Assembly: GCA_016748015.1 (NCBI GenBank)
Contig: JAAOMT010000659.1
Location: 242,549 to 306,548, forward strand
Reading direction: 5' to 3'
Length of the DNA stretch: 64,000 nt
DNA from: Geosiphon pyriformis
Taxonomy: Eukaryota; Glomeromycota; Glomeromycetes; Archaeosporales; Geosiphonaceae
Shown: in pieces, positions 32,346 through 44,348 of the stretch
How the letters are laid out: every line of letters starts with the position of its first letter
Position numbering within the stretch: position 1 is the first letter of the stretch
Position numbers and translations under genes: made by a program
Notes under the pieces: model-generated
Databases searched by the model: none
What the model was told of the DNA's origin: nothing
Seen by the model: the letters and a program-made list of their open reading frames with translations, nothing else

Positions 32346-32930
32346 TATTCTTCTCTAGTGGGTGCTAAACACTGGTAATGTTCGTGGAATTCTTTTGGGT
32401 CATCTTCAATGTTGCCAAAGACATTGAAGATTTGGACATATTCAGATTCAGGAAGAAATAGAGGATTGTTTTTGATTTCCAGTAGTTCACTGGTTGTTGT
32501 GCCTTCTGCTTTTACACTTACCATTCTCCATAATTTGTATTCATCATGAGAATATTCTTCCAATTGTCGCAATGCTCATTTTTAGGCATTGTTAATTGGT
32601 ATGCCCTTGCATATCCAGTTATTGATTAGAATTGTATATTGACACATTTCATTGCATGTTCCTCTTTGTCCAGGAATGTTGTTCCACATTCCTTTGTTTG
32701 GAAAAGTTTCTTCACAAGCCAAGCATAGTTTATTGTCCCATTTTCCAACTTGTTTTGGTCTTCTAAAACATTTAATGATGTATGAGTGACAGTAAAATTT
32801 GGTTGTCATAGTGTACTCCTTATTATTGTTACAACAAGCACCCATTGATGACAATTTCTTGTTGCAATTGATGCATACCAGTTTTGGGCAGCAATAAGTA
32901 GATTGTTGAAGTGTAGTATAGGAATTATAA
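32346..32930 (-). pseudogene. Gypsy-2 Cys-rich domain
   Basis: Second copy of the Cys-rich module: 'KLSSMGACCNNNKEYTM' region, 'FYCHSYIIKCFRRPKQVGKWDNKLCLACEE' in key words FYCHSY, GKWDN and LCLACEE, then 'GQRGTCNEMCQYTILINNW'. 32572-32345 continues ('YSHDEYKLWRMVSVKAEGTT', 'PKEFHEHYQCLAPTREE'). It has the same order and spacing as 9143-9594 of Gypsy-1, so it is a shared domain of both polyproteins. Zinc binding is an inference from the Cys pairs. Confidence 0.72.
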
Positions 32931-33299
32931 GTGGTGGTGCTGTTGGGTGTTGGTTTTTCTTTCTTTCCTTTTTTTTTTCCCTTTTTATTTTCTTTCCACT
33001 CCTAATTTATTAGTTCTTCCTGATCATTGTCAGTTTTCCAGACTTGGTCAGGGTTTCAAGTAGGTTCTTTTTTCTGCTTTCCTTTGTTGTTGTCATCTCA
33101 GGAGAGTATCAGCAGCAACTTATTGTGGTTTTTATTGGTCTAGAACACTTGATAGGCTTCCCAAGTAGGTTTCTTCTCTTCTTTCTTGAACTCGATAAGA
33201 GATGCTAGCATGTTGGGGGTTTTGAAATGGCCACATGTGGCTGATACCCATGTGTATTGACTGTTCTGGCTAAGTTAGAGTTCTTGCGTGTTTCAATTA

Positions 33300-33838
33300 A
33301 GTGTTGTATTGGTTTTGGACAGCCAGTCATTGCCAATGAGTGCTTGATATTGAGTGGCTTCCATGATTAATACTTTGATTGGCATAATGATGCCATTGAC
33401 TTCTATAGGAAAGTCATTAATCTTGCCAATCAGAGTTTTGGTCACTTTATCAGCTGTGATGATTTGTGCACTGGCAGTTCAATTAATTCAGTGATCTAAT
33501 TGGTTCATGAGTTGTCTTGTGATAATGCTGTCAGCTAATCCACTGTCTAAGATTAGTTTGATTGAGTGGCCATCAACTTTGACATTAATGTATATAGTAG
33601 TAATAAGTTTTTCCTCAAGAGTGGCTTTACTGAATAATAAGACTGGTGTGGTTTCTTTGAGTTTGAAAGAAAAAATAGCTGCTAAAAATTTGTTGTTGGA
33701 AATGGTTGCTGGTGGGATATTGCTGATAAGTGGTTGTTTCTGGTTGGGTTCTAGATTGTTGGAAGTGGTTTTTTCTGGGGTAATTAGGAGACTTAAATAG
33801 TATTGAGAATTCAGATTTTGGATGTGCCCAGTTTCCAA
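33300..33838 (-). pseudogene. Gypsy-2 aspartic protease
   Basis: 116 open codons (33838-33488) hold 'HSIKLILDSGLADSIITRQLMNQLDH' (active site D-S-G near 33545), followed after a stop by 'VIMPIKVLIMEATQYQALIGND', in key words PIKVLIMEATQYQALIG (33395-33320). Same frame as Gag and dUTPase. It aligns well with the Gypsy-1 protease (LILDSGLTGSIIT). Confidence 0.82.
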
Positions 33839-34137
33839 ATTCCATTGTTGAGATCCTGATGGCTGGCTTGAGGAACTGGAGATCAGTTAATAGACTACCA
33901 TTAACAATCTCTAGCTTTGTTGTGTCAGTTTTGGTTTTTGGGTTCCGTTTTGAGATAAGTTCTGTGACAGTGCTTGAATTTGTTGGGACTGATAAATTAC
34001 TTAAGACTGCAGCTGATAAATGGGTTGGGACTGCAGTTGATAAATAACAAGTGTTGTTGGCTGATAAATTGGTAATTGATAGATTAACTGTTGTGTCATA
34101 GGTAGGTAATTCAGTTGATACAGTTTTGGTGATTGAT

Positions 34138-35985
34138 TACTGACATAATTCTGAGTTTGTAGTTAGTGATCAGAGTTTCAATACTAATGGCCTGATTTTT
34201 GTTTATTTAGCCATTTATGGTATTCAAACTGTAAATGTCTTTGTTTACCACAATAGTGGCAAGCATGTGTCTCCTGCTGCCACTGTTGATTGGTTAAAGA
34301 TGTTAGATGTGACTGATTCTAGAAACAATTCGCATTTCTAGAATTATTGTATCATTGTGGTGGTTAATAAATTGTGCAATTGTCAGCTAAGTATCCCTCT
34401 AATTTTTGATTGATGGAATCATTAAATTGTTTCAATTTGGAATCCAATTCAGATGATCCATTTATTACTAAATTAACAGCTTGGGCATAGTTGGCTTTGA
34501 GTTCAGCTGCTTCAAAATCTTTGGCATTTGTAACAGCAGCTTGAAGATCTACTGGATGCATTGGACATATGTGTTGGAGAATGCTACTGCACAGGCCTCT
34601 AATGAATTGATTTAGGATTTGTGGTGCTGTAAAATAATTAGTCTATATGGCTTAGATCTGGTGCAGATTTTTGTGGAAGTGTCTTAAGTAAATAGTGACT
34701 GTTTTATTTTCTTCTTGCTTAATGGTGGTGAAGGTGTTTGCCAATTGGTTGATGCTATTATTATTATTGAAATATTGTAAGAATGCCAGCTTAAATGCAT
34801 TGAAATCTTGGGGTTTGTTAACTAAGCTTTGATACCATAAATCAGCAGTATCTTGGAGAAAATAGGAAATGGCCTGCATGGCTCTGGTGTTATCTCATCC
34901 ATTGGCTGTGATGGCTTTTTTTACATTGTTTAGCCACACTTGGGCATCGTCTTCTTCACTGGTGAATTTTTCAAATTTGGCAATAGGAGCATATGCCATT
35001 GGTACTATGATTTGTTGTTGTAGTGGTTGTTAGAGTTGTTGTTGTGGTGGTTAAAGTGGCTATTGTGGTTGGTGGGACAGTTGAAGTGGCTGCTATTAAA
35101 TCAGTTCAATAATTGGTTCAATTGGTGGTTGATCAATAATAATTACTGAAGGTAAGTTTTGTTGATTAATTGTTTTGGGGTTTCGATTGTTCTGATTTTG
35201 CTGATTTTAAAAATTCAGAGTTTTGACTTCTGAATTTTCTATGATCGGATTTTGGTAAGTAAATTTCTGATTCTTACTTCTCTTTTCTTCTAATTCTATT
35301 ACTTCCCATGGACTTACAGTTCTGAAATCTGGTTGAGATGGTAGTAATCAGAATCCTAATGGTATTGGTAATTACAATTTAAACTCTTCAAAATATTTGC
35401 CATATGGTCCTAGCAACTCTGCTCTTTTTTGTTTACTTTGAAATGAAAATTGTTTAAAGATTAATGTCATATTTGATGTGGACACATCTGCTGATGAGAT
35501 ATTGATGGTACTTTTTAGTGTATAATGATATGATAAATTGGTTGGTGAGTCAACTTTGGTTTTCTTTTAAGTGAGTGGTTGTATTTGTTTTGGTGTTACT
35601 GCTGGTGTTTGCAATCTTCCTTTGCCTTTGTCTGCGTAGATAATAAAAAATTGTTGTTGTGTATATCTTTTAATGGTTTGATTGATTTCCCTAATGATTG
35701 GTGTGAAACTGTAGTTCTTTGGTAAGCTAGTATATTGAAATAATTGTATATAGAAATTTTCTCTTGTAGATTCAATGTTAACGGTTTCTCCTAAGCAGTC
35801 TGTGATTTTATCATTGATATAGAAGTTAAAGACTGATTCTGCTGGGAAATGATTATTGTTTAATCCTAGTTGTTAGCTGTACTGTTGGAACAAAAATTTG
35901 GCGAATCTTAAGTGGTTTGCTTTTATGATTTCTGATTCTGCCACTTTTGAATGATTGGTGTTGGTGCTGTTCTCTGTAGGATTAT
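34138..35985 (-). pseudogene. Gypsy-2 Gag, zinc knuckle damaged
   Basis: N-terminal region from just inside the PBS (35985-35350; includes 'ESVFNFYINDKITDCLGE' and 'SFQSKQKRAELLGPYGKYF'), a Gln/Asn/Pro linker (35340-34990), and the Gag core at 34879-34652 ('YFLQDTADLWYQSL', 'FKLAFLQYFNNNNSI', 'VTIYLRHFHKNLHQI'). The zinc knuckle at 34261-34220 reads C-H-Y-C-G-K-Q-R-H-L-Q-F-E-Y: the last Cys is Tyr (TGC to TAC). The core aligns with Gypsy-1 Gag ('YFLQETAREWFENL'). Confidence 0.8.
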
Positions 35986-36003
35986 ACCTTACAGGGAGCA
36001 CCA
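35986..36003 (-). other. Gypsy-2 primer binding site
   Basis: Two bases inside the 5' LTR the coding strand reads TGGTGCTCCCTGTAAGGT, almost identical to the Gypsy-3 site. Confidence 0.72.
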
Positions 36004-36005
36004 AA

Positions 36006-36870
36006 TGTTATAAATGATTATTTGGAGTCTCAATTCCATAACTTGGTGCTCAGTGACTAATCTGATGGATAATAGTGGTAATATTGATATGTTGTCTTTA
36101 TCTAAAGGTTTTGATTGAGTTTTTTGTATAATGGACAAAGATTTAATGTTGTCTTTCCAGTAGCTTCCTGGAATTGCAATTTCATTGAATTTCTTTCTCA
36201 GCATAGTGGCCAGTAATCTGGCAGAGATGTTTTTCTGGTAAGCTAGTCATTAATATATATAATGCTTATACCCTTTTTTTGGGGTCTTTTATCAGGCTAT
36301 TTTTGACATCAATAACTTAGCACTTAATCTTCAATCAATTAGTAACTCCAAAAGAAATAACAAAATAAAATAAAAGAAAAATAAAAAAAATAAAAAAACA
36401 ATTAAAAACAATTGCAAGTTAGTATCCCATCAATAACCATAATCAAGAGCTATTGTTCCAGTATGGTTAAGTACTAATTACTATTAATATGAAGTATTGA
36501 TAGTAGAGAGTGGATTGAAATAGTGAATAATTATTTATTAATATTTGTGAATTTGGAAGGTTGCTTAGAGTAAATCTAAACTGGAAGATCTGTTTTTTTT
36601 ACTTCTAACACTACCACTATATATACATAATTGAGATTCCTTAATTCCTTGATTCTTTATGCCAGAAATCCTGAAATTTCTGGAATCTTGCAATTCCTTT
36701 AAGAGGAATCCTGAAATTCTGAAATTCTGCAATTTCTTGTATGAGAATTCTGAAATTCCTGAAATTCTGCAATTCTTCTTGAGAGAAATTCTGAAATTCC
36801 ATATTTACTATGGTTACTTCTGATTGGCTAATTTATATACTAATATTTTTTCTATATTTTATGAATAACA
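36006..36870 (-). repeat. Gypsy-2 5' LTR
   Basis: 865 bp, TGTTATAAATGATT...GAATAACA, partner of 18156-19025 and of the solo LTR at 2220-3092. Most of the differences I see from the 3' LTR are transitions. Confidence 0.93.
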
Positions 36871-39780
36871 TCACAAAATTTTTTCCAAGATTCTTTTAGA
36901 TAGGATTTTTTAGCTTGCAGTATTTATGATGTTTTACATAGGGACAATTTCTCTGTTTTAAAAAGTATAATGATACAATTGTCTATTTTTGCCATCAGCT
37001 TAGTGGTTGAAAATGTTTTGGAAAAGAACTGTAAACTGTGGCTGGTTTTGCAAGACATGCATAAGGCCTATAACTCTATTGGTTGGGAACATCTCAGGAG
37101 AAGTTTGGTTAGAATTAAGATGTATGACAGGTTTATTAGATTTTTTGGTAGTATTTACAATGGTCACATTAACAAAGTGATGACAGACTTTGGCTTGACT
37201 GATGGGTATTGTGTTTATAATAGTTTGGACCAAGAAAAAGTTTTCTTATCTCTTCTTTGGTGTATATTCTATGATTTGCTTCTATGTGAAGTCAAAAAGC
37301 AGGAGGATGTATATGGTTACAGATTGAACTCTCATTTTGTTTTCAAGTCTGGCCAGGCAGAATCTCAAGCCAAGATGACATCATTTTTTGCTGTTGATGC
37401 TTTTGTCAATAATACAATTTGGATTAGTAGTAGCCAGACTACTACACAACATATCCTCAATGTTGCTAGTGAGTTTTTTAGGTTTAATAATATTTCCATA
37501 AATAATAACAAAACTGTAGTCATCCCTATCAACTGCCAGGTTTCAAATTCTTATCTAACTGTTAGTGGCTCACCTATTTTTGTTGCCAAAAAGAAGGAAC
37601 CTTATCATTACTTGGGTATTTTTTTGTCTTTTGAGGGTTTGTCAAAACCTAGCCTGGCTAAGACACATTCAGATGTTTGGTTTTTTGTCAATCTTGTTTT
37701 AAGGAAGGTGATTTCAGATAAACAGTTTGTGTATTTGGTGTCAGTGGTTTTTTTTCCTATTGTTAGTTATAGAACTCAATTCAGTTTTGTTTCTATCAGT
37801 GTTTATAGTAAATGAGATGCTATGATTTGCAAGAGCTTGAAGTCTAAGTCTGGTTTTTCACGTAATTTTCCCACTAATGCAATCCATCATTTTTTTTTGT
37901 ATGGTTTAAAAACTTTTGAACAAATTTAGGCTAAGAGCAAATCAGCTTTTTTTGTTTCTTTTGCAAATTTATTGGGTATTTTGGGTTGGTTATTTTTTTA
38001 CAGGTCTCATGATCTTCAGGTTTTTAGCTGGTGTCCTTACTACTTTCTACAATTTCTGGTTTGTGTTAAAGTCAACTCCTTAGACAATTTTTTGGCTGGT
38101 ATGGTCTGCATTTTTTCTGAATGTAATTTGTCTTTGGGTGGCTCTCCGGCCTATGCATTTCATTTTTAGGGTAGTATTTCTATGTTTTTTGTTCTTGGTA
38201 AGCCTAATTATTTTAAGTATGTCTCTTCTCTTTGGTATTATAGGATTATTTTCATGGACCAGCTGCATGACAAGCATGGTGCTGTTTTCAGTTAAACAAC
38301 TTTCAAGCAGTAAAAGTAATTGGACCCTCATGGTCCTATTCTTATCTGGTTTGAGCTTTCTGTTCATTTTTTTGGTGGTGAGGCTTCTCTTTCTGCTTGT
38401 TCCCCACTTTTGAATATTTCTTTTGATATCTTTTGGTCTTATAATTTTGGTGTTATCAGAGTCAATTTGTTACATGTTAATACTGTTCATCTTTCTGTGT
38501 ATATGGATATATCTCTAAGCAGTCTGAGAATTTCTGGTATGATGACTGGTGCTGCTGTTTTTTTTGAAGACATTGATTTGGGTCTGGGTATTGGAGTCTT
38601 TGGTTTGGTTTTTTCTACAATAGTGAAGTTGCAGGCCATTGTTCTGGCTCTTGAGTGTATTCCTTCTTTTCATTTTGTCAATTTGTTTTCAGACAGCCAA
38701 GCTGCTCTGGATGTATTCAAATCAAAGTCTGTATTGGCTCATCTGGATTTTAGAAATTGGTGTTGGGTTGAGCATCACCATATTGCTAATGTTATTCATT
38801 GCAAAAATTTGGATGTTAATTAGATTAAAATTAAAGATTACTCTGGTGTCTCCAACAATGAACATGCTAATGCTTTTGCTAGGGCTGCTGCTTTTTTTGA
38901 TAGGCACCTACCTCATATGGTTAGTGAATACTTTTTTCAAGCTGATGGCATGACAGTTTTTGGTAATTTTTGGCATTTTGTTTGTGATATTTTCCAATCT
39001 ATTCACTGTGCATATTGGAAAATTGGTTCTGGTTCCCATATCTTGATAGATAGTCTGTGTGCTAATATTAATTGGTCCAGATCTTTGTTGGTATGGCATT
39101 CTGATTCTCACTTGGCTGCTGGTTTTACTAGTGCATGTACTGCTAACTTTTGTTTATATCTTATGAAGGCATTACATTATCGTTTTCTTGTTACAGTATA
39201 TAAGTAACTTTATAATAAGTGTTATTCCAGTGTAATGTGTTTGTTTTATGGAGATGTTGAGGTCTCAGACCATGTTTTTTCTTGCCCTTTTGACACTGTT
39301 GGTCATGCTCAATTAATAGAAGTTTATGTGTCTGCTTGGGAGACACACTTGAGTTTATCTCATTTTTCTTTTTGTGTTTTGCAGTTGTTGTATACTTGTG
39401 TTTTCAATGTTGTTGTTGGTACAGCTCTGTATAAAGACTTTGTTTTCAATGATTGGTATCATGAATTTGTTTCCATTTTTAAGAACCCTAAAGTTGCAGC
39501 TCAAAATATTGTATTTTTTGTGCACAAATTTTGTTTTGATTTTCAAGATAATATTTGGCTGGTGTATGCCAAACACTGGGCTATTATAGAAAAAGATGGC
39601 TTGATTTTACAGGATGGTTCTGTTTCTGTCTCAGTTTCTGGTCTTCTGGTGGTGCTCTCGGCTGGTGTAATTAGATTATTGAGTATTGCCGATGCATTTG
39701 GTATTAGTTTCAGGTTTTGTAAGTCTTGTTTGTTTTTCTTAGGTATTGAGGACATGGTCTCTGTTCATATAGGTGTCTAA
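36871..39780 (+). pseudogene. LINE-B ORF2 part 2: RT, RNase H and C-terminal zinc motif
   Basis: Continues the RT cut at 18155. The palm has 'LWLVLQDMHKAYNSIGWEHL' and 'SGQAESQAKMTSFFAVDAFV' followed by N-N where the catalytic D-D is expected (near 37408). RNase H is at 38460-38900 ('FSDSQAALDVF', 'SGVSNNEHANAFA'). The C-terminal part (39235-39780) has C-L-F-Y-G-D-V-E-V-S-D-H-V-F-S-C-P-F, where the intact copy has C-L-F-C, and ends 'SVHIGV'. There is a frameshift near 36905, just after the Gypsy-2 junction, and others after 37815. Inactive. Confidence 0.85.
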
Positions 39781-39915
39781 TGTTGTTTTGATTGGCCTAA
39801 GTGGCTGGTTATGTGTAGCAAATGCATAATTTGCACCTAATTTAGATTATTGATGTAATGTATAGTACTAGGTCACATTTGAACTTTATTCATTAAATAA
39901 TAATAATAAAAAAAC
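39781..39915 (+). other. LINE-B 3' UTR and tail
   Basis: 'gattggcctaagtggctggt' (39790-39809) and the tail 'attaaataataataataaaa' (about 39892-39911) are shared with the 3' ends of LINE-A, LINE-C and LINE-D. This conserved 3' end is probably what the LINE RT recognises. Confidence 0.72.
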
Positions 39916-40139
39916 AAATAATAATCAAATTTAGTGATTATACTTATTATAGTTTTTTTTTGTTTTTAAATGTTCTGTTTTTCTTAATATTTGTCATAAT
40001 ATGACAAAAGTTTTATTATTTTTAAAACACATTATGGTTTGTTTACTCGAAATTGGTAGATTTAGAAACAATTTAAAAATAAGGCTTTTACTATATCTTA
40101 CTGACTGTATATATATGTTGATTTTAAACTAAACAAACA

Positions 40140-43100
40140 ACAGTTTATAATGACAATAATAAAACAAACTAATTGTCAGAAACCTGGTTTTATTTGTATT
40201 AATGGTTCAGAATTTAGTAATATTAAAAACTTATCTTTGACTGCAATCAATATTTTGTATTAAAGTATATTTGGTGTCAAGACAAAATACTCAGGTCTTT
40301 CAATCCTTGGTTTCAATAATAAAGCTCTTGTTCAGAAATTAACAAAAGACATTTTATTTGTACCATTGTTTTTGAAAGTTAACAAACATATAATTGTTAT
40401 TAATTCAATTGGATGTTTATCTTTCAAAAATTACTATGATACAGAAACAGGATATATCTTAACAATAATAACAAAGATAAGTGGACAATAACTCATTGTA
40501 CAAAAAATTAACAAGTCTATTTGTTATTTATATATATATTAAGATGAAACATGTATTAGATTAATTGAAAACAAAACACCCAACAACATTTGGAAAAAAT
40601 TAAGAATTCTTACCAAATATAATGGAAAACTTCTTTTTGGTATCAAACATTTTGATACACAATTCTTATTCTAATTAATGAATTATAAAAAATTATTTAT
40701 ATGTACACCAAATAAATAGAGTGATAAAAACATACTGAAATGCATTTTTAACAAACAGATCAAGTCAAAAAAAATTTTTATGCAAATATTAGATTAAATG
40801 GCTTTGTTTTGTAAATAGTATAATCAAAAGAGCAATATTGTCCAATTCCTAAAAATATTGGAAAAAATTTATTTGCCAGATTATATTATATCAAAAAAGA
40901 AATTATCTGCTTGACAAATTATGTTTCAAAATTATGGATGTTATAAAATTATTCTATATAGTAAAAAAATAGCAAACATAAAATTTTGAACTAAATTAAA
41001 CACACCTAATTATGAAAAAAATAATTTAGAAACATTATATAATACTGGTCTTTTATGTGTAACATTATCTGAACCAATAATTATTAACAATTCAAAAGAA
41101 ATAGTTATTTTTTAAAAGAGTTTTAGATTAACTTACAAATCTAATATTGATGGAGTGTATGGTAAGATTAAAATTTTGTCTATTATTGCAAAAAAGTTTT
41201 TTTATTTAGTATTAAAACAATAGCTTAAGGTAAAAAATCAAAATTTTTATAATATGTTATATTCTAATACTTATTATAAAATTAGATCAGATCAGATATA
41301 ATAAATACCACAAAAAAACATGCAAGATTATATGGTCCTGGATTATCTTCTTTTAAGAAACCAAAGTGTACTTACCAAAAAATGTCTGAAATCAAAAAAT
41401 CACAATTCATTGAATTTTTTTTAGACAAAAATAATGTCATTATGAGTTCTTATAAAGTAAACTTAAAATTAAATTTGCCTGTTTTGTATATAAAAAACCA
41501 AAAAAAAGCTTTGTGAGAAAAATTTACTAAAACTTATTCAAATAGAATGAAAAAAACTTCATTTATAAAACAATTGGCTAATAATACACACATTCACTAT
41601 CATAAAAATTTGGGTGGCTTGTATTAAACATGTAATGATTATGATTATAAAGCATTCTCAAATTTGAAAGAACTGATACATAGAATTTTTATTAACAAGA
41701 AAATCAGAGTTAGTATATATTGTGTTTTATAATTAATACTATTTACTTACCTAAATTTTTAAAATAATGTCTTGTCACATATTAAAAAGCTACATTAATA
41801 TATAAAACAAACTTATAAAAATGAATTGACAATTAATGCTAATGGTATAATATCACATGATAATTGTATTGATTATTGCTTGTTATATGTCTTTGAAGAA
41901 TGTGATGAATTATATTCTTTATATTGTTAAAAATGCCAAGAACATTTTGAATTGTTAAATTTATAAAACCTTATGTTAGCTCAAATAAATTTTCACAGTA
42001 TACAGAAATTAGAGATAGATCTCAATATTTTCTTGTATATAAAGCAAGAAAAATTTATCTAAATACACAATTCAAAGCTGCATTGAATTAATTGGATGAA
42101 GATAGTACTATAATTATAGCAGATTATAAAATGCAAGTATTACCTCAATCAACCAAAAAAATCAAAAAAGCATTTTTTAGCAAATGAGAATAGATCTTAC
42201 ATATAATTCTTGTGTTTATAAAAAAACCTGGTAAAAATAAATTGTTTATTAGAGCTTATGACTATTAGAGTATAGATATCAAGCAAAATACATGGTTTAC
42301 AGCTTTATCATTTGAAGCTGTATTTGAAACAATATAAAAAAAACCAAAATAGATTTACATATTTTTTGATAATAGTCTTTATTATTACAATTCTCAGCTT
42401 ATGGCTATTATAAGTTATTGGTTCAAATGATATAATATTCAAGTGCTAGGTTGGCAGTTTTTTGAATCAGGTAAAGCAAAAACTATAATAGATTTATATC
42501 ATGTCTCAGTAAGTAAATATAAAGCTAGATTATATTATTTTTTTCTTCACACTAATTTTATTCAGATTGTCTATGTAATTAAACAATATGTACGAATTGA
42601 ATTTAATATCACAGAGAGTAATGACATCATAAAAGCCAGTTAAAATCTTGCTGACACCTCTTTTGCAAATATAGAACCAGATTGTGGTCAAATAGGAGCA
42701 GAAAATGAGAGAAAAAAAGCATTTGTAAAAACTATACCAGTAATTTCCAAGTTTTATTATTGAAAATAGCCTACTAAAAAACTGCTGGTAGATTATATTT
42801 GCACATGGCCACTTCCATATATTGGCAGTTGGGAGAATTATTTACCAGCAGCTGTAGCAAATTTATGTAATATAAAAATTGTTAGACTGAAACCTTTTTT
42901 TTTAGAGCATACTGAAAATCTCATTGATTGGGAGATGCAAATGTCATAAATGTTAGATAGATCTAATCTGAAGATCATTTGTAACAACAATAATGTAAAT
43001 AATACCAATATTATCTTTAAATTTAATTAAAAGATACTCAAAGAGTAGATAATATTGGAAATTAATTAATGATAGAACTGACTATTGAAAAGGCCAAAAA

Positions 43101-44180
43101 AAAATCATAAGATTAGTGTGTCTTTTTGAATTGATTTTAAATAAAATAATAAGATTGTTTGATATCAACCTCATATTTGTAAAATATAAATTAAGATGCC
43201 ATTGCTTTTAGCCTAAGATAAGTCTCTTTATTGTATTCACAAAGTTTTATATAGAATTTTAATCAAAAGAATCATAGTCTAATTAATCAAAAATACCTAC
43301 TATCAAAAGAATAGGCACTAAAACATAATCAAAAAATGTGTGAAAAAGAAAAGAGAAAACATATGTCAAAAAAGATAAATATGTTGTTGTAAAATTTCTT
43401 TATAAACAGAAATTTAAACCTTCAAGATTATATGTTAGCAAAAAAAATGCAAGTTAAACTTATGAAATTTGTAGAATCAGAAAAAATTGTGCAGAAAGAT
43501 GTTCCAAAAATGAATATAATCCAAAATTAGATTGGGAGATTTTCTTATGCTTTTAAAGATACTGCAAATAAACAAGTATGACAGATATTAAAAGTTGGTA
43601 GAACTGGAAGTTTTTCAGAAGATACAATAGTTATAGAAAATAAATAATAAGAGAAACCATTTGCAAAATTGATACTATTTTTATTATGTTTTAGTTTTCT
43701 TATTTTTGGCCATATTATTCTCATAAAAAAACTGTTGAACATATTAATCAAGATAATAAAACAATAAATAGGAGTGTAGTTAATTACTTTTCTATGTAAG
43801 CTCGACAAATAGCTGCCAACTTATAACAGAAAAACACTTCAATTAACTCTAGTTTGCTTAACAAAAAAAAAAATATAAGTGTAATGAAACCAATAAAGTG
43901 TGCTATGGTTATAAGATCTTTGTAAGCTTTTATATTTTCTCCAAAAAAAGACATATTACTAACTGTGAAAATTTTGAATCATTGAATGCTGATAATTTTT
44001 ACTATATGAATAGAGACAAAAATGCTGATTTTTTATATAGCAAAAGCCACAAAAAAAAGCAGAATTGCTACTATTTTGTACATGTGTCTTTATTTACTAT
44101 TTTTGTAGAGGTCTACATATTTGTATTATTAATTGCTTTAATCAATGCAGTAGTTGCTAATAGCATAAAAAACTAGTGTT
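40140..44180 (+). pseudogene. Ghost of a transposase-like gene with zinc finger
   Basis: Very AT-rich and full of stops, but one + frame stays readable for about 300 codons (about 42062-42960). Words: 'EDSTIIIADYKMQVLPQS', 'HIILVFIKKPGKNKLFIRAYDY', 'TWFTALSFEAVFETI', 'IYIFFDNSLYYYNSQLMAIISYW', 'GWQFFESGKAKTIIDLYH', 'YICTWPLPYIGSWENY'. The spaced D (ADYK), D (FDNS) and E (FESG) could be a DDE triad, and the family is one I know from Rhizophagus genomes, where it follows C2H2 fingers. Stops occur where CGA, TGG or CAG fit (for example TGA-GAA-TAG near 42187-42195). At 43899-43965 'CYGYKIFVSFYIF' and 'KKRHITNC' look like a zinc finger that lost one Cys. Ends uncertain. Confidence 0.55.
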
Positions 44181-44348
44181 TAGTGCTTCTAATAATAGAT
44201 TTGTGTAAAATTTTACTATGTATTACACACCTGATTATAACTGATCTGCGAATTAATAATTGTTTTTTAAGTATTATTAAAAACATAATTTGTTTTGTTT
44301 TAAAAACAGTAAAAATTAGTTAAAAATTAATATATTAGATAATATAAT

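Larger units (their letters stand above)
18156..36870 (-). mobile_element. Gypsy-2: Ty3/gypsy retrotransposon with dUTPase, split by Gypsy-3
   Basis: Minus-strand element with LTRs at 18156-19025 and 36006-36870. It would be about 10.1 kb without Gypsy-3. It interrupts LINE-B RT; the flanks TTGC (18152-18155) and TCAC (36871-36874) both derive by one transition from TCGC, consistent with a 4-bp duplication whose CpG decayed differently on the two sides. Order: Gag, protease, Cys-rich module, dUTPase, then Gypsy-3, then RT, RNase H, integrase, extra ORF. Layout and domains match Gypsy-1, so the two are related families, but the LTR sequences differ. Heavily mutated. Confidence 0.92.
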
